Source: Rhizophagus irregularis (taxonomy: Eukaryota; Glomeromycota; Glomeromycetes; Glomerales; Glomeraceae). From it: DNA of 64,000 bases. Location: contig NC_089454.1 in NCBI RefSeq assembly GCF_026210795.1, forward strand, positions 1,178,001 through 1,242,000, given 5' to 3'. Under the pieces are notes generated by a model. It ran no database searches. It was not told the origin of the DNA and worked only from the letters and a program-made list of their open reading frames with translations. The position numbers and the translations under genes were made by a program. Below are positions 39,882 to 51,933 of the stretch, piece after piece. Position 1 is the first letter of the stretch. Every line of letters starts with the position of its first letter.

Positions 39882-40786
39882 GTTTGGGCATAATTTAGTA
39901 TAATATTTTGGAGGTGGTGTAAAATTTTGAAATATTATACTAAAAATGTAATATTACAAAAATTTATACTCTTAAATTTGAATAATTATAGTAATTTAAT
40001 AATCTCTCGCTATCTACTGATCTAATTAAGATGATCTCATTGGAATCAGCTCATCAAAACGAATCAAATGATAGTAAAAACACATTTCTATAGTTGATAA
40101 AATACTCTATAGTATGCAATAAGTTTTAAATTAATAGAAAGTCATCTATTAAATGTAAAAATTAAGATTGCTGGAGAAACTAGGGGGTTTTGGCTAGAGC
40201 TCCTAATGAGTCGAGTTGAGTCGAGTCACGAGTCAAAAACCTTAATTTTAAAGTACTATTTATTAAGTTAGAATATAATTAAACGAAAATTTACAATTAT
40301 GCGAGTCAAAAATGCGAGTTTATGCGAGTCATTTTCGGAGCTCTAGTTTTGGCAAATTGACGAAATGCCAAAATAGTGAAACTTTGCCAAAACTATATGA
40401 AAGTCTTATTAAAAAGTTGGCAAAACTCTGTGAGAAAAGCGAAATCTGACAAAACTTATTATAAATGCTAAAACTGCTGAAACCTTGCCGAACTATAATA
40501 AAACTATAGTAAAATTTTGGAGAAACTAATTGTAGAATTTTGGGGAGGTTTAGGCAGACAACCTTAGTAAAGATGCGATTTTACTACCATTTGATTTATA
40601 TTGATGAGCTGATTCCAATGAACTATAGATCGTCTTGATTGGATCAGTAGATAGCAAAATATTATTAAATTACTATAATTATTCAAATTTAAAAGCATAA
40701 ACTTTTGTAATATTATGTTTTAATGTAATATTTTGAAATTTTACACTACCTCCAAAATATTACACTAAATTACGCTTAAACAAATT
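39882..40786. mobile_element. Fold-back element with ~210-bp inverted arms
   Basis: The arm at about 39882-40095 is an imperfect inverted copy of about 40575-40786. Matching signposts are TTTAGTATAATATTTTGGAG against the antisense of TCCAAAATATTACACTAAA, and CTCATTGGAATCAGCTCATC against the antisense of GATGAGCTGATTCCAATGA. No coding capacity. The centre contains TTTTGGCA-like repeats and a nested hAT-like MITE at 40195-40345. The arms share an inner motif with the element at 52632-53069. Confidence 0.75.
40195..40345. mobile_element. hAT-like MITE nested in the fold-back element
   Basis: A 151-bp element with short terminal inverted repeats TAGAGCTCC / GGAGCTCTA and an exact 8-bp target duplication GTTTTGGC (40187-40194 and 40346-40353). 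GAGTCGAG and GCGAGTC repeats lie just inside the ends. Non-coding. Confidence 0.82.
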
Positions 40787-43274
40787 GTCTGATGAAATAA
40801 CTTAACTTGTAATAGAGTTCAAAGTATTATCAATACATATTTTATTTAGTTATTATAGTGATACTAAATTTATAAAAATTAAATATTTAAATTTTATCAA
40901 TAATATTACTATTAGTCAAGAATTTCGAACATTATATATACAACTCAGAGGTTAACTTTCACAAAAAAAAAATTAGTATTTTGCAATTATCTAGTCCAAC
41001 TTATACAAATTTTTTTTTTGTTTTATAGTAATGTTGCTGCTTAAAACTCATTTAATAATAAAATTCAAAAATCTGAAACTTAAAAACTTTATTTTTAATA
41101 AAAAAATTGGTAAATCTGAAATTATAATTAGTTTCAGAAAATATAAAAACAATTTAAGCAATTAAATTTATTATAAAAAATAATTTCAGATTGAATTTTA
41201 ATTCAACTAAAATTTTGAAAAATAGTTTTGGTAAGCATTCTTATTTTGTAACTTTCATTGAGTTCTATAAAATAAAAATATTTGTATGAATCAAATCATT
41301 GGATATCAAGATAATCGCAAAAAACTAAAAATAAAAAAAAAGCAAATTGGATTTTTTTTGGCAAAAAATCAGTTATAAGTTCTATAAGAGATATTTAGGA
41401 TCTTATTAAAAAAATGGTAAATTCTATTTTTTCACATTAGTATTTGGTTTTATAAATAATATAGAAGTCATGATAAAATAATTAATAACTTAATGTCTGA
41501 AATTTTATTTGCGTATTTTTGCAGGATTTTCAATATCAAGTGTCAATATACATACTACTCATATAAAAAGTCTCTGCGTATAACTTATAGTAAAAAAATT
41601 TTTTGCCACCTGACCCCTATATATATATTTCTGAGTCCTGTTATTTTTATAAATCTGTATATTTTTATAATTTTAAATTTTTGATTATAAGATATACTAG
41701 ATTAACAATTATTTTTTACAAGTATTTTTTGCTTTTTCTTAAATCTTTAATAATAATTATTGCAAATTTTGAATTGTTTAATAATTTTAATTCTATAACT
41801 TATAAATTCAAATAATAAAAAAATTTACAGCTATTGCAATAATTATTTAAAGTTTCCATTATTTTTATATAAAAATTAATACAATATTTTTATGTTAAAA
41901 GGGCTATTATATTTTTTTAATATTCTTTATAATAAATATTAGATATAAAAATATTGTAAAATATAAAAAAACTTTATTGTAATAATGTAAAATGTAAAAT
42001 AAGTTTAAATAATCAAAATTGTAAATTATACTAGTAGTGTTCTGCAAAAGATTCGGTCAAATCAAATCAATTCAAATTTGATTTAGATTTGATCCAATTT
42101 GATTCAATAATTTTTGATTTACAAATCAAATTTAAATTTTAAATTCAAATTTAAATCAAATCTAAATCAAATTTAAGTCAGATTACTAAATCAAATTAAA
42201 TTAATTTGAATTATTCAAATCAAATTCAAATTAAATTCAAATTAAATTGAATCAAATTACTGAATCAAATCAGATTCAAATTATTTAAATCAAATTTAAA
42301 TCAAATTAAATCAAATTGAATCAAATCAAATTAAATTACAAATCAGATTTGAATAATTTAATCAAGTTTAGATCAATTTGAATTTAATTCAAATTAAATT
42401 AAATCTAAATCTAATCAAATTCAATTTGATCCATATATCAGTTATAACATATATTATATAAATTATATATCTGAGTTTTTTTTAATAATGATACTAGCTT
42501 TAAATATTTAATTAAATATTTAAATTGTATTAATTTTAAAAATAAAAAATGTAGAATTATATAATTCTTTATTCAGTTCACTGTATTCTAAACTAATTAA
42601 ATTAAGAATAATATAAAAATATATGATTTAAATTATTTCTTCTATTTCATGTAATTATTCAGAACAAATGTGAAGGATTATATATATTTATGTACTATGA
42701 AAAATAATCAATCATGTGTTTCAGAATTTCAAGATAATATGCTACTAATCAGTAGAAAATTGCAATTATGTGAGTTTCTTTATCTGGGAATTTTAAGACA
42801 TTATGCTGCTAATCAGCAAAAAATTATCAGAATTCTAAGACGTTATGTTGCTAATTAGTAGAAAATCACTATCATTCTTGATATATGTTAACATCTTTAT
42901 TTATTATAATATCTTATTCTGAATTTACAATGGTTTCCATTTCCTAATTTATATGATTACTAATTATCAAAGAGTTCTATAATATAACTTAAATATATAA
43001 GTCACTAATCATATATAGTTATTTATGTAATATATACTAAAAAGAATATATACTGTATATCATTTTTTTTTACCTGATTATTGAAATAGGTTTTGTTTTG
43101 AATGTCATTATTTTTTTTCTTAAACCTTATAGAATTCTTTATTACTATTCCAATCAAAGGTTTATTATACAATAAAATATGCAAATATTACTGAGGTAAA
43201 AATAGTATAACTTTATTTAAAATTCAGAAAAATCTTAGTTAACTAAAGTAAGATAAGAACTGCTATCTTTCTTT
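40787..43274. other. AT-rich DNA without a convincing gene
   Basis: Includes the CAAATT-rich tract at 42046-42432. The frames at 41493-41815 and 42670-42858 are low complexity. The latter contains a duplicated motif (LRHYAANQQKIIRILRRYVA), reflecting a roughly 60-bp direct repeat containing ATGCTGCTAATCAG / ATGTTGCTAATTAG. Confidence 0.5.
42046..42432. repeat. Degenerate CAAATT/GATTTG tract
   Basis: About 390 bp made almost wholly of AAATCAAATT, TTCAAATTAAAT and GATTTAGATTTGATC words on both strands. The strong self-complementarity would allow many foldings. It has no coding frame. Confidence 0.8.
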
Positions 43275-44330
43275 TTATAAAAAAGCAAGTAATATTCTTA
43301 ATAATTGGCTTGTAGGTATTAAGATTAGGAATTAAGAAAGTATTATATGGTACAATCTGTAAAAAAGTGCTTTACTTTTAAGTTATTTGAAATTTTTCTG
43401 TTTAGAAGAGGAACTGGTTATGTACCTCACTACCTCTTAAACTATCAAACAACCTGTCTGTTAAATGTTTATCTTTTATTTGCTAGTTATTTGGATTACT
43501 GTGGTGGTCATGAACAGCTAATTCATTTCTCTTTTTATTTCACATTTCCACTTTTTTAGAAATGGTAAAAAATGTAAAAAGAATAGACAGACATGTTAAA
43601 CAACAACAATTAGAACAATTATCAACAGGATGTATAAGATGTTGACCATGATATAGAGAGAATATTAACAATTGAAAATTTTCTGATGAATTGAAGCCTG
43701 AATTTTGGGCTCAAGTCCTTAAATTATATCATTATCCAGATGAGAACAATTGGAAATTCCAATATGACACCATCAGTACAGCCAAAAGATACCTTAAGGC
43801 AGAAAAATATTTATCTCAAGCACAACATGCTCTTTTAGGTTCACATATCTAATAATAATAGTATAATTTTTCACACATTACATTAATATTTAGTGAATAA
43901 TAATCTTGTAATTCTAAAAACATTAATGTTGAAACCAATTAGTGGTAACTTTTTAGCTAACGAGACTTCACTACTTCAATTATTTTTCTTAATGTTATTT
44001 TAATATATTAATTGCTAATAACCATCAAAACACAATAAACTATATTTGCAAATGAAACAAGTCTTTTCTTTAAATTTACCGCAGTGAGTAGATTAAAGTA
44101 TAACGTAGTGTTAATTGTAAAGTCTTTTTTCGTGGTATGTACGTATATATACAAACAATGCAAGTATTTGGAATTCATTCATAATAATACACATTATTTT
44201 CATATCTATTATTTTTGAAAAGTTCAAAGTCGATCTTACAAAGAAAAATAGTAAATCATTTTAAAAGAACATGACTGTACGAAACTTTTTTCCAGAATTC
44301 CTCCAAATTTGAATATTCAATCAAAGATAA
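43275..44330 (+). mobile_element. Decayed dispersed repeat, copy A
   Basis: This segment recurs in inverted orientation at about 54655-57310 (copy B). Copy A is the less degraded. It contains the pseudogene at 43561-43851 and a preceding 70-codon frame (43347-43559, with FLFRRGTGYVPHYLLNYQTT). No terminal repeats were identified, so the class is unknown. Confidence 0.7.
43561..43851 (+). pseudogene. Broken short ORF within repeat copy A
   Basis: From an ATG at 43562 the frame reads a protein-like sequence: MVKNVKRIDRHVKQQQLEQL, a CIRC motif, and later FWAQVLKLYHYPDENNWKF and KRYLKAEKYLSQAQHALLG. It is cut by three TGA codons at about 43648-43675, each of which could derive from CGA by C-to-T change. 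I do not recognise the family. Copy B (about 56630-56960, minus) carries the same sequence with more changes. Confidence 0.6.
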
Positions 44331-45545
44331 ATCAAAATTACAATATATGGTCCATATTAAGGGATTTGTAAATTCAACTATAAAGTGCTATAAGAAAGGA
44401 TATCTCGATTTGAGGTAAGAATTATGAATTTTGGGTCAAATATTTAGATTGCTTTGAAAGTGGACGTATAGATGATTTAAAATATGTTCTCTATACTTAT
44501 AAGCCGCATTATAAGCAGATTTGAATGGGTACAATTATTCAGGGGAAAAATCAAGATTTTGAATTAATGTGATTAAAAGGATTCATCAAAATTTTCCGTT
44601 ATTAATACAAGTGTCTAAATAATCACGTTTTTACTAACTACCCAAATCTTGCCAAACATTTGATTGCTCAGTCAATATGTCGGTTGCATTAAGTTGCAAG
44701 CGTTCTCCTGCATATCCTTTTCACAAATACTGTATATCTAAAATACTATATTATTTGTAACCCGTTTGCTTCGCAATAAAAATTATTATTATATGGCGAT
44801 ATATTACACAAATTATATATGATGCAGGGGGTATCTCACATTAATTATTAATATAAGGTAATCTAAACGTGACTAACGACTCTGCGGCAACAAAGTGAAA
44901 CCATCTATTGTAAAATTATATGTGAAAGAATTTTATTATTTTAATAGTTAAAAACAAGGAATTATAATTGGATAAAATACGAGTCAATGTATTTGATTAA
45001 AGCGCAGTATACTCGATCTGTTATAGTGGACATTATAGAGTATTTGTTTGCAACAGTGTAATTAATAGCAAAAAAAGCTATCTATGAAATTAATTTTTAT
45101 TGAATCAAAAAGCATTAATAATTGTCGATTTGTAATTACTAACCACCCTTACAAAAAAAAAAAAAAGAAAAAAAAAGGGTATTACCTTTAAATACTAATA
45201 ACATTTTTGATTTTTAAACATATATATATATATATTTAATACACTATATACATTTTTACGACTATTTATTTTATACACTAGGAGGAGTAAAAAAGGAGTT
45301 ATTTACTCTTTCTATTAGAATGTGATATCAACATATCCTTCTTTAAATTTTACTATATTAAAGAATTATTTTTATGTACCAGAAGGATTCATTGATAAAA
45401 AGCCGTTATTTGTGGTTACATCGTAAATATTTTGGGCATTTCCAATTCCCCAATCACCCAATTTCCATGCTATATTATATAAAAGAAGTCAAAGAAGTCA
45501 GTAAAGCAAAGAATGTTATTACCCTTCCCCATTTCCCTTCCTGTT
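44331..45545. other. Intergenic; possible gene fragment near 44410-44520
   Basis: On the plus strand, 44423-44515 reads YEFWVKYLDCFESGRIDDLK and then YVLYTYKPHYKQ before a stop, which is more protein-like than its surroundings but unassigned. The rest is AT-rich without features. It ends at the stop of the minus-strand gene at 45546. Confidence 0.4.
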
Positions 45546-47048
45546 TTACTTACTTATAAATACAATAGTAGCTAGGACGAAAACAGCAATCAACATTAAA
45601 ATAGATCCTTGGTTTGGTTTATAAACTTTAATTTCTACATTGGGACCAATTTTAATCACATCATGTTTTTGTTTTTCATTCTCATTCTCATTAGGTTTTT
45701 GAATAATAGGAGTAATTGAAGTATTTGAAATAGGGGAAACTATTGATGAATGTTGACGTGGAACAATATTTATAGTATGATCTATGTTGTTGAAATTATT
45801 ATTGTTGTTGTCGTTGTTGTTGTTGTTAATATTTATATTTCCAGTTAATAAGCCAGTTGGTAACGGTCGGTTTTCTTCTTTATCCTCTCGAGATTGAGCA
45901 TTGTTATTTAATAAAGGATCATCAGGATCACCGCTAGCGTTACGAAAATCAAATCTCACCAAAGATTCATTTGTATTTTTGACTGGAGTTCTTTCTTTAA
46001 AATTGGACAATCTATCTTTATTTAATATTTCTCCCAACATATTTTTAACATTATTCTGTTTCGAAGAGTCAGAATCGCTACCATCTAAATCACTATTACG
46101 AAATTCTGTACGTAATGGGGAATCACTCTGTTGTACTTGAGCAGTATACGCACTAGGTATTTTTGGCAAATTTTCTATCTTTGGTGTTGATATTCTAGAA
46201 CGATTTCTTGAAAGAAATAGGCCAGGCAATGAAAGAGGAGATGGGGTAACAGCCGAATGATCTATTGAGGATTGATTGACATCATCATTATTATCATTAT
46301 CATTAATATTATTATGTCGTTGAAATTGTTGCGATTGTTGCGGTTGTTGTTGCGGTTGTTGTTGAGGTTGTTGTTGAGGTTGTTGTTGAGGTTGTTGTTG
46401 AGATTGTCGCTGAGATTGTCGCTGAGAATGTTGTTGAGATTGTTGCTGAGATTGTTGCTGAGATTGTTGGTATTGTGGATATTGTGAATATTGTAAATAT
46501 TGTGGATATTGCGGATATTGCGATGATTGTTGGTAAATTTGTCGATTGACATCATCTTGATTTGGACTATGAGCAACTTCATCTAACGGAGATAAAGGTA
46601 ATGGATTATAAGTGACATGTTTATTATCATAAAATTGTTGTAATTGTTGTTCTGTTGGAGGAAAATAAGGATTATAATTATTAATATTATTATTACTAAT
46701 TTTATTATTACTAAGTAGTGTATTGGTTAAATTTTGTTGTGGATTATCATCAGGGGATATAACATAATGTACATTAGAAGAAGGAGCTTGTTTTATGTGA
46801 ATAAATTGTTCGTTTGTGGGTTGTAATTGTGATGAAGAAGGTAATGAATCTTGATGTAAAGATAAATTTTTTGGGGCGTATTGTTCTTGTGCTGCAACAA
46901 ATTCTAAATATTCCACCGGATTTGTAGTTGATCTCACATTATTCCTATCCAAATGTTTGGAGAATTCTTCACTGGTCGAATACGCTCTTCCCATTTCATT
47001 ATCACTTTCTCCATTATCATCATCATTATTATTATTACTAAAAGACAT
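45546..47048 (-). CDS. Q/N-rich protein with C-terminal membrane anchor
   Basis: Single exon, 500 residues, ATG at 47048. The body is low complexity: Asn/Asp-rich start, a Q-rich stretch with QQSQ and QQPQ repeats (about 185-245), and Asn-rich runs (about 420-435). The last 19 or so residues, ILMLIAVFVLATIVFISK, form one hydrophobic helix at the extreme C-terminus, preceded by a polar segment VEIKVYKPNQG. That is the layout of a tail-anchored protein inserted after translation into the ER or outer mitochondrial membrane, with the bulk in the cytosol. No signal peptide and no known domain was recognised; function unknown. It is divergent from the RBR ligase gene, 1.9 kb away. Prion-like composition is a possibility only. 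Confidence 0.72.
   Translation of the reverse strand: MSFSNNNNDDDNGESDNEMGRAYSTSEEFSKHLDRNNVRSTTNPVEYLEFVAAQEQYAPKNLSLHQDSLPSSSQLQPTNEQFIHIKQAPSSNVHYVISPDDNPQQNLTNTLLSNNKISNNNINNYNPYFPPTEQQLQQFYDNKHVTYNPLPLSPLDEVAHSPNQDDVNRQIYQQSSQYPQYPQYLQYSQYPQYQQSQQQSQQQSQQHSQRQSQRQSQQQPQQQPQQQPQQQPQQQPQQSQQFQRHNNINDNDNNDDVNQSSIDHSAVTPSPLSLPGLFLSRNRSRISTPKIENLPKIPSAYTAQVQQSDSPLRTEFRNSDLDGSDSDSSKQNNVKNMLGEILNKDRLSNFKERTPVKNTNESLVRFDFRNASGDPDDPLLNNNAQSREDKEENRPLPTGLLTGNININNNNNDNNNNNFNNIDHTINIVPRQHSSIVSPISNTSITPIIQKPNENENEKQKHDVIKIGPNVEIKVYKPNQGSILMLIAVFVLATIVFISK
46320..46490 (-). repeat. CAA-rich repeat encoding QQSQ/QQPQ
   Basis: Imperfect 12-bp units (plus strand GTTGTTGAGGTT and GATTGTTGCTGA) encode the glutamine-rich stretch of the tail-anchored protein. 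The long leucine-rich plus-strand frame here is a shadow. Confidence 0.85.
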
Positions 47049-48981
47049 TTATCTATCCTGAAAGTATTTTTATTAGTTAGTTGTTATGATGTATTAAATT
47101 ATTTTCGATAAAACCTTCATTTTTACCTGTATTTCGAAAAAGCTGTTTTTTAAAAACTGTGAAAAAAAAAGTACCCTTTTTTTTTATTTTCTTTCTCCTC
47201 CTTTTTTTTTTATCTAAATTTTTATATCATTTATACTTTATTATATTAAAGCTGATATTTTTTTTTTTTACTGTGGAGGAAAAAAAACGGAAAGAGAAAA
47301 TAGGAAGAGAAACCGGCTAATTTCAATCAACAAATAAGCAACCAAATTTCAAATGAAAAAAAAGGTTTGTCCTAATAATAATTTAGTTATAAAATCTACT
47401 ACCCTACACAATAGTACAAAATTTACAAAATTAGATTTAAGCAACGGGAATTTTTGACACACAAGCTTACAAGATAATTTTTTTTATATTTTCATTTATA
47501 AATGAAATGTAATTTGACGTACAATTTACTTAAAAAAAAATTTCGGTGTAACCCGTATCTTTCTGTCAATGATTTTACCATCTCTCCTAATTAATCATTC
47601 CGGGTATTACAAATTAATAAATTAGTATGCCGTATGATTGTTGTAGTATAATAGAACAGGTTCACTGAGTTACTATAATGGTAAAAGTCTTTATTTTACA
47701 GAAAAAGATTCGGCCATGTTCAACCTTCCTGAAAATAATCATAATAAACTATTTTAGGTATACCGTGCTTTATATAGGTATATGTATCTATAAAAAGAAA
47801 CTACATTTGAAAAAATTTGAATTAAACCTTTAAATGTTAAAGTATCTTCCGGCGGCTTTCTTCTTTATGTATGAAACAGTAAATAATAAATAATGTAAAA
47901 AGGTTTAGTCCAATACTTTCAATGACGACACGGAGATCTTAATTCCGAATTTTTATCTTTTATTTACAAAATATTTGGGCGAAATGACACGGTATTGTGG
48001 TTTACTTTTTATTAAAACTACTCAATTCCATTGCAAAGCTTTTACTTCTCCCGCCTTACCTTTTATGATAAACAATCAATCATAAAAGAAAATTACACGA
48101 ACAGACAAAAATTACAAAGATAAAGTCACGTGAATGTATAAATCGTGTATTTTGGCGAATCTGGTCAAGTTTGTTTCTTAATTCTGGCCAGAGACCAGAT
48201 TTATGAATTATTAATTAATTATCACATTGTTATTTAACCATTTCAGGTTAAAATTATACACCGGAACAGCATCCCACATTTAGATTATCATGAATTTACG
48301 AAAATTTCGAAATTTCTGAGATTTTTGATAATAATTAATTCAAATATGTTCCATTTAGGAAAATGAAATTCTTCAAAATTTTTTTTTTTTCGTTCAATTT
48401 AAAGTTTCGTTCAAAATGCATTATTAATTATTGGATGATCAAACTCATTTTTAAAGTTTAGGCTAGATTATGAAATTATACAGCTATCTAATTACTTTTT
48501 TATAGCTTTATTCATAATCGTAACACAAAACTTTTCGTTGTGAATGTTAAATGGCTAGCTCGATTTTGTTATGGTTCATTCTTTATAGACATTTGCGCTC
48601 GGGATAAAAACTTTATTAGTTTATTCGTTATCTTTCCCACCGACCGCAGTTAAATGAGTTTGATTGGTTTAAACTGGTTTAATATTAAATTGCACATATG
48701 ACATACATTATACACATAGTTTTTAATATATGATTAATAGCGTAAAATTCAATGAAAATCTCTTTTCTATTCCAAAAAAAGCAATGGTTAGATGATATTC
48801 AACGTGACCTTAGCTTATATTTTATGTACAACCCCTATTTCAACATTTATTCAACATTACAAACTTCATCCCCTTTCTCATTTTTTACCCAAAGCTTTAC
48901 CAAATCTTTTAATAAAATAAGTAAAAAAGAAACTTACATTACTGAAACCTTTTTTAAAGAAAGTCATTTTATTGATCAAAT
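47049..48981. other. Divergent intergenic region
   Basis: Lies between two divergently transcribed genes, so it must hold both promoters, but no specific element could be picked in the AT-rich background. A plus-strand frame at 48752-49012 overlaps the RBR first exon in another frame and is rejected as a gene. Sequence at 47655-47730 looked tRNA-like at first sight but does not fold. Confidence 0.5.
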
Positions 48982-51313
48982 ATGTTTAAGGGAAGCTTTT
49001 TTAGTTCATTAAGGAATAGTGGAGGAAGTTCGAATCCGTCTAATTCACAGAAGGACGCGATCCTTGAACAATTGATTGCTATATTACCTGACGCAGGTTT
49101 GAATATTTAAAAGTAAAACTTAAAAACGTACCTTACCTTATTTTCTTCGTTTTATTAAAAAAAATAATATTTATTACTTTCTTCTTCTATAGATCAAGAC
49201 TATTTAAAATATTGTATTGGATTTTATCGCGATAATCATGTGATGAGAATTACGGAAAAAATATTTAATTTTAATAAAGGACATTATCCAAAAATACCAG
49301 AAGGATGTAAGAATGCTAACTCTACAAAAGCAAAAAATGAATATTTATTAAAACTTAATGAATTATTTCCCGAATGTGATGTGGGATTTTTAAGAGAAAA
49401 GTTATGTAGTGTAGATCAAAATCACTTACAACAAGTAATTGACCGATTATTAACTATGGATAAATCAGGAGATAAAGGAGGATATCCTCGTAGGGTAAAT
49501 CAATTTATTATTGAACCATGGGAGTTGGTAAGATCACAAAGTTATAGAAAAGCTGTTAGATATAGATTATATAATGATTTTCCTGAAACTTGGCGTTCTA
49601 CGATAAAAGCAATATTAGCGGAAAATAATTTCGATTACAGAAAAAGTTTTGAAAAATTGAAGGATTTAACAACAAATAATTGGTGGAATTCTATATTTAG
49701 TATATTTCGTAGAAAATTATATAAAGAAATGGAAAATCCTGAATTATTAGAAGAAATACAAAAGTTACAATATGTTAAATTAGAAGAACAATCAAAGGCT
49801 GATCATGAAATAGCGAAGCAAGTTAATTTCAGTGAATATACGAATAATGATCAATTAATAACTTGTGGTTGTTGTTATGGTGATTTTCCTTTTGAAGATT
49901 TGACTTGTTGTAGTGAAGGTCATTTATTCTGTAAAGATTGTATTAATCATTTGGTACAAGAAGGTTTATTTGGTCAAGGTTCTTTACGTGGTAAACAAAT
50001 TAATTGTATTGAACAAGCAGGTTGTGATGGTTATTTTACCGATGATCAGCTTAAATCAACTTTACTTCCTGACGTATTTAAGAATTATTTAGATTCTTTG
50101 GTAGAACATTCTTTAAAACAATCAAATTTATCATTAGTACAATGTCCTTTTTGTAATTATTGCGAAGTAGATGACAATGACTTATTTCTTACTTTTAAAC
50201 AGTTTAGAATACCCAAATCTTCAAAATCTTTTATATTATTGGCTAGTTTACCTGTAGCTATTTTACCTTTATTTACTAGTTTTGAAAGTATTTTTAGTAT
50301 TTTTACAGCTTTAAACGTTGTAATTATATTAATTCTTCCTCAAATTGTTTGGAATGTGATGGGTGTTTATCCACTTAAAGCTTGGGTTAGCGAATTAGAC
50401 AATATCGTTAAACGTGTATGTATATTTTACGAGGAAGGTTTTTTTTTATCGAAAAAGGAACACAGATTTTAATGTTATATTTTTTTTTTTAATTACTTTA
50501 GGTGAAGCGAAGACGCAGAGGAAACGTATTTAAATGTCAAAATCCCGAATGTCGTAAGACATCTTGTTTATTATGTAGTAGGGAAAGTAAACCTTTTCAT
50601 AAGTGTTACGAACGAGAACAGGATAGTTTACGTCTTTTTGTGGAAAAAGCTATGGCGGATGCTGTTAAACGAACCGTGAGTATCAAAATGAAATGTGAGG
50701 TTCATACTGTATCATTTTTCTTATTATTTCTCTCTTTGAATTTTAGTGCCCAAAATGTCATATATCATTCACAAAAGCCGATGGATGCAATAAAATGACG
50801 TGTAGATGTGGTTATGTTATGTGTTATTTATGTAGAAAGGATTTGCGGCAAGAATCTTATGCACATTGTAAGTGTTGATTTATTTTATTTATTTTCAGAA
50901 AAAAACTTTTTCTAATCTTTTCTATTTTTTTTTTGTTTATTAATATAGTTTGTGATCATTTTCGTCCTATTCCAGGACAAAAATGTAAGAAATGTAATAA
51001 ATGTGATTTATATAAAACTGAAGATGAAGAAAAAGTCATTAAAGAAGCTGCTACAAAAGCTCGTAATGAATTTTTAAAGTCGCATCCTGAAGCAAGAGGT
51101 GTTAATCTCTTAGAAAATAATGTTATTGGTCCTGTTACTAACGAAGGTATGTTATACAGCTAACCAGTTAATAAACTTGTAAGAATTTATCTTAAAATTA
51201 AGATATGAACTCATTTATTTATTTATTATTTTTGTGAAATTACAGATGATAATTATTATAGGGAAACATTTGAAAAGGCAGTTGAAAAGGTTGTTGATTA
51301 TTTATTACCTTGA
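48982..51313 (+). CDS. RBR E3 ubiquitin ligase, RNF216/TRIAD3 type
   Basis: Six exons: 48982-49096, 49193-50415, 50502-50675, 50747-50867, 50949-51146 and 51246-51313 (632 residues), all introns GT-AG and in frame. The N-terminus has CUE/UBA-like helices (ILEQLIAILPDADQDYLKYC, and LNELFPECDVGFLREKLC). RING1 starts at Cys263 (CGCCYGDFPFEDLTCC, then HLFCKDC). The IBR starts with CPFCNYC (about 356) and resumes after an insertion at FKCQNPEC and CLLC. RING2 begins at 505 (CPKCHISFTKADGCNKMTC, RCGYVMCYLC), where the Cys of KMTC matches the catalytic thioester cysteine. Then comes the RNF216-type tail HFCDHFRPIPGQKC. It accepts ubiquitin from an E2 and transfers it to substrates. A hydrophobic stretch (about 383-430) interrupts the IBR and could be membrane helices. 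The start was chosen at 48982 because only that frame splices into the CUE-like helix. Confidence 0.88.
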
Positions 51314-51933
51314 CATTTAAATAGACTCCATAATATCTTTGAATTAAAGTTAGTGCGTTCAATTATGTGACCACGTTATAAAAACTCTTTTTACTTAAAA
51401 TATTTATTTATTAATCAGTAATATTATTTAAGAACATTTGAAACAATTTTTACCTTAACAAATTTATTAACAAATTTATTAAAAAATTTCTTGATAAAAG
51501 TATGTCGTTGATCATTTCCTAAGTTATGATTTTAAGTGAATATCAACGGGGGTCGAAATTTAAAATTATTTCTTATCAGGTTATATCAACATCCAGATAT
51601 ATAAATTAATAATTTGGTTCTATTTTTATGGTGCATTACTCCTCCTCCTTACAGAAAGAATATCCCTTTCTGAAACTTACAGTAGTACAATCTGGCCATT
51701 TTGATTCATATATAAAATTGACAACATATACTTTGGTGTTTTGTGGTGTGAATAGGAGGAAATTCGGAATCGTCAATATTTCTAATAACTAAAAAAAAAG
51801 CTTGAATAAGTCAAAATTAAAGTAATAAAACAATTATACTTACATCCAATCGAGAAACCAAGTGAATATATGAAACAATTCAAAATCTAAATATATTGAT
51901 ATAACCTTTACAGTGAAATTATTTAAGATAAAA
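51314..51933. other. Short intergenic region
   Basis: Lies between the RBR gene and the 3' end of the minus-strand channel pseudogene. No gene, repeat or RNA was recognised. Confidence 0.5.

Noticed and set aside
45901-46487. Plus-strand frames across the Q-rich gene
   Set aside because: Shadows of the minus-strand 500-residue gene; one is a leucine repeat from antisense glutamine codons.
47655-47730. tRNA-like sequence (GGTTCACTGAGTTACTATAATGG)
   Set aside because: Superficial A-box and GTTCAACC resemblance, but acceptor, anticodon and T stems do not pair.
48752-49012. 86-codon frame upstream of the RBR gene
   Set aside because: It overlaps the first RBR exon in another phase and does not splice into the CUE-like helix; the frame from 48982 does.
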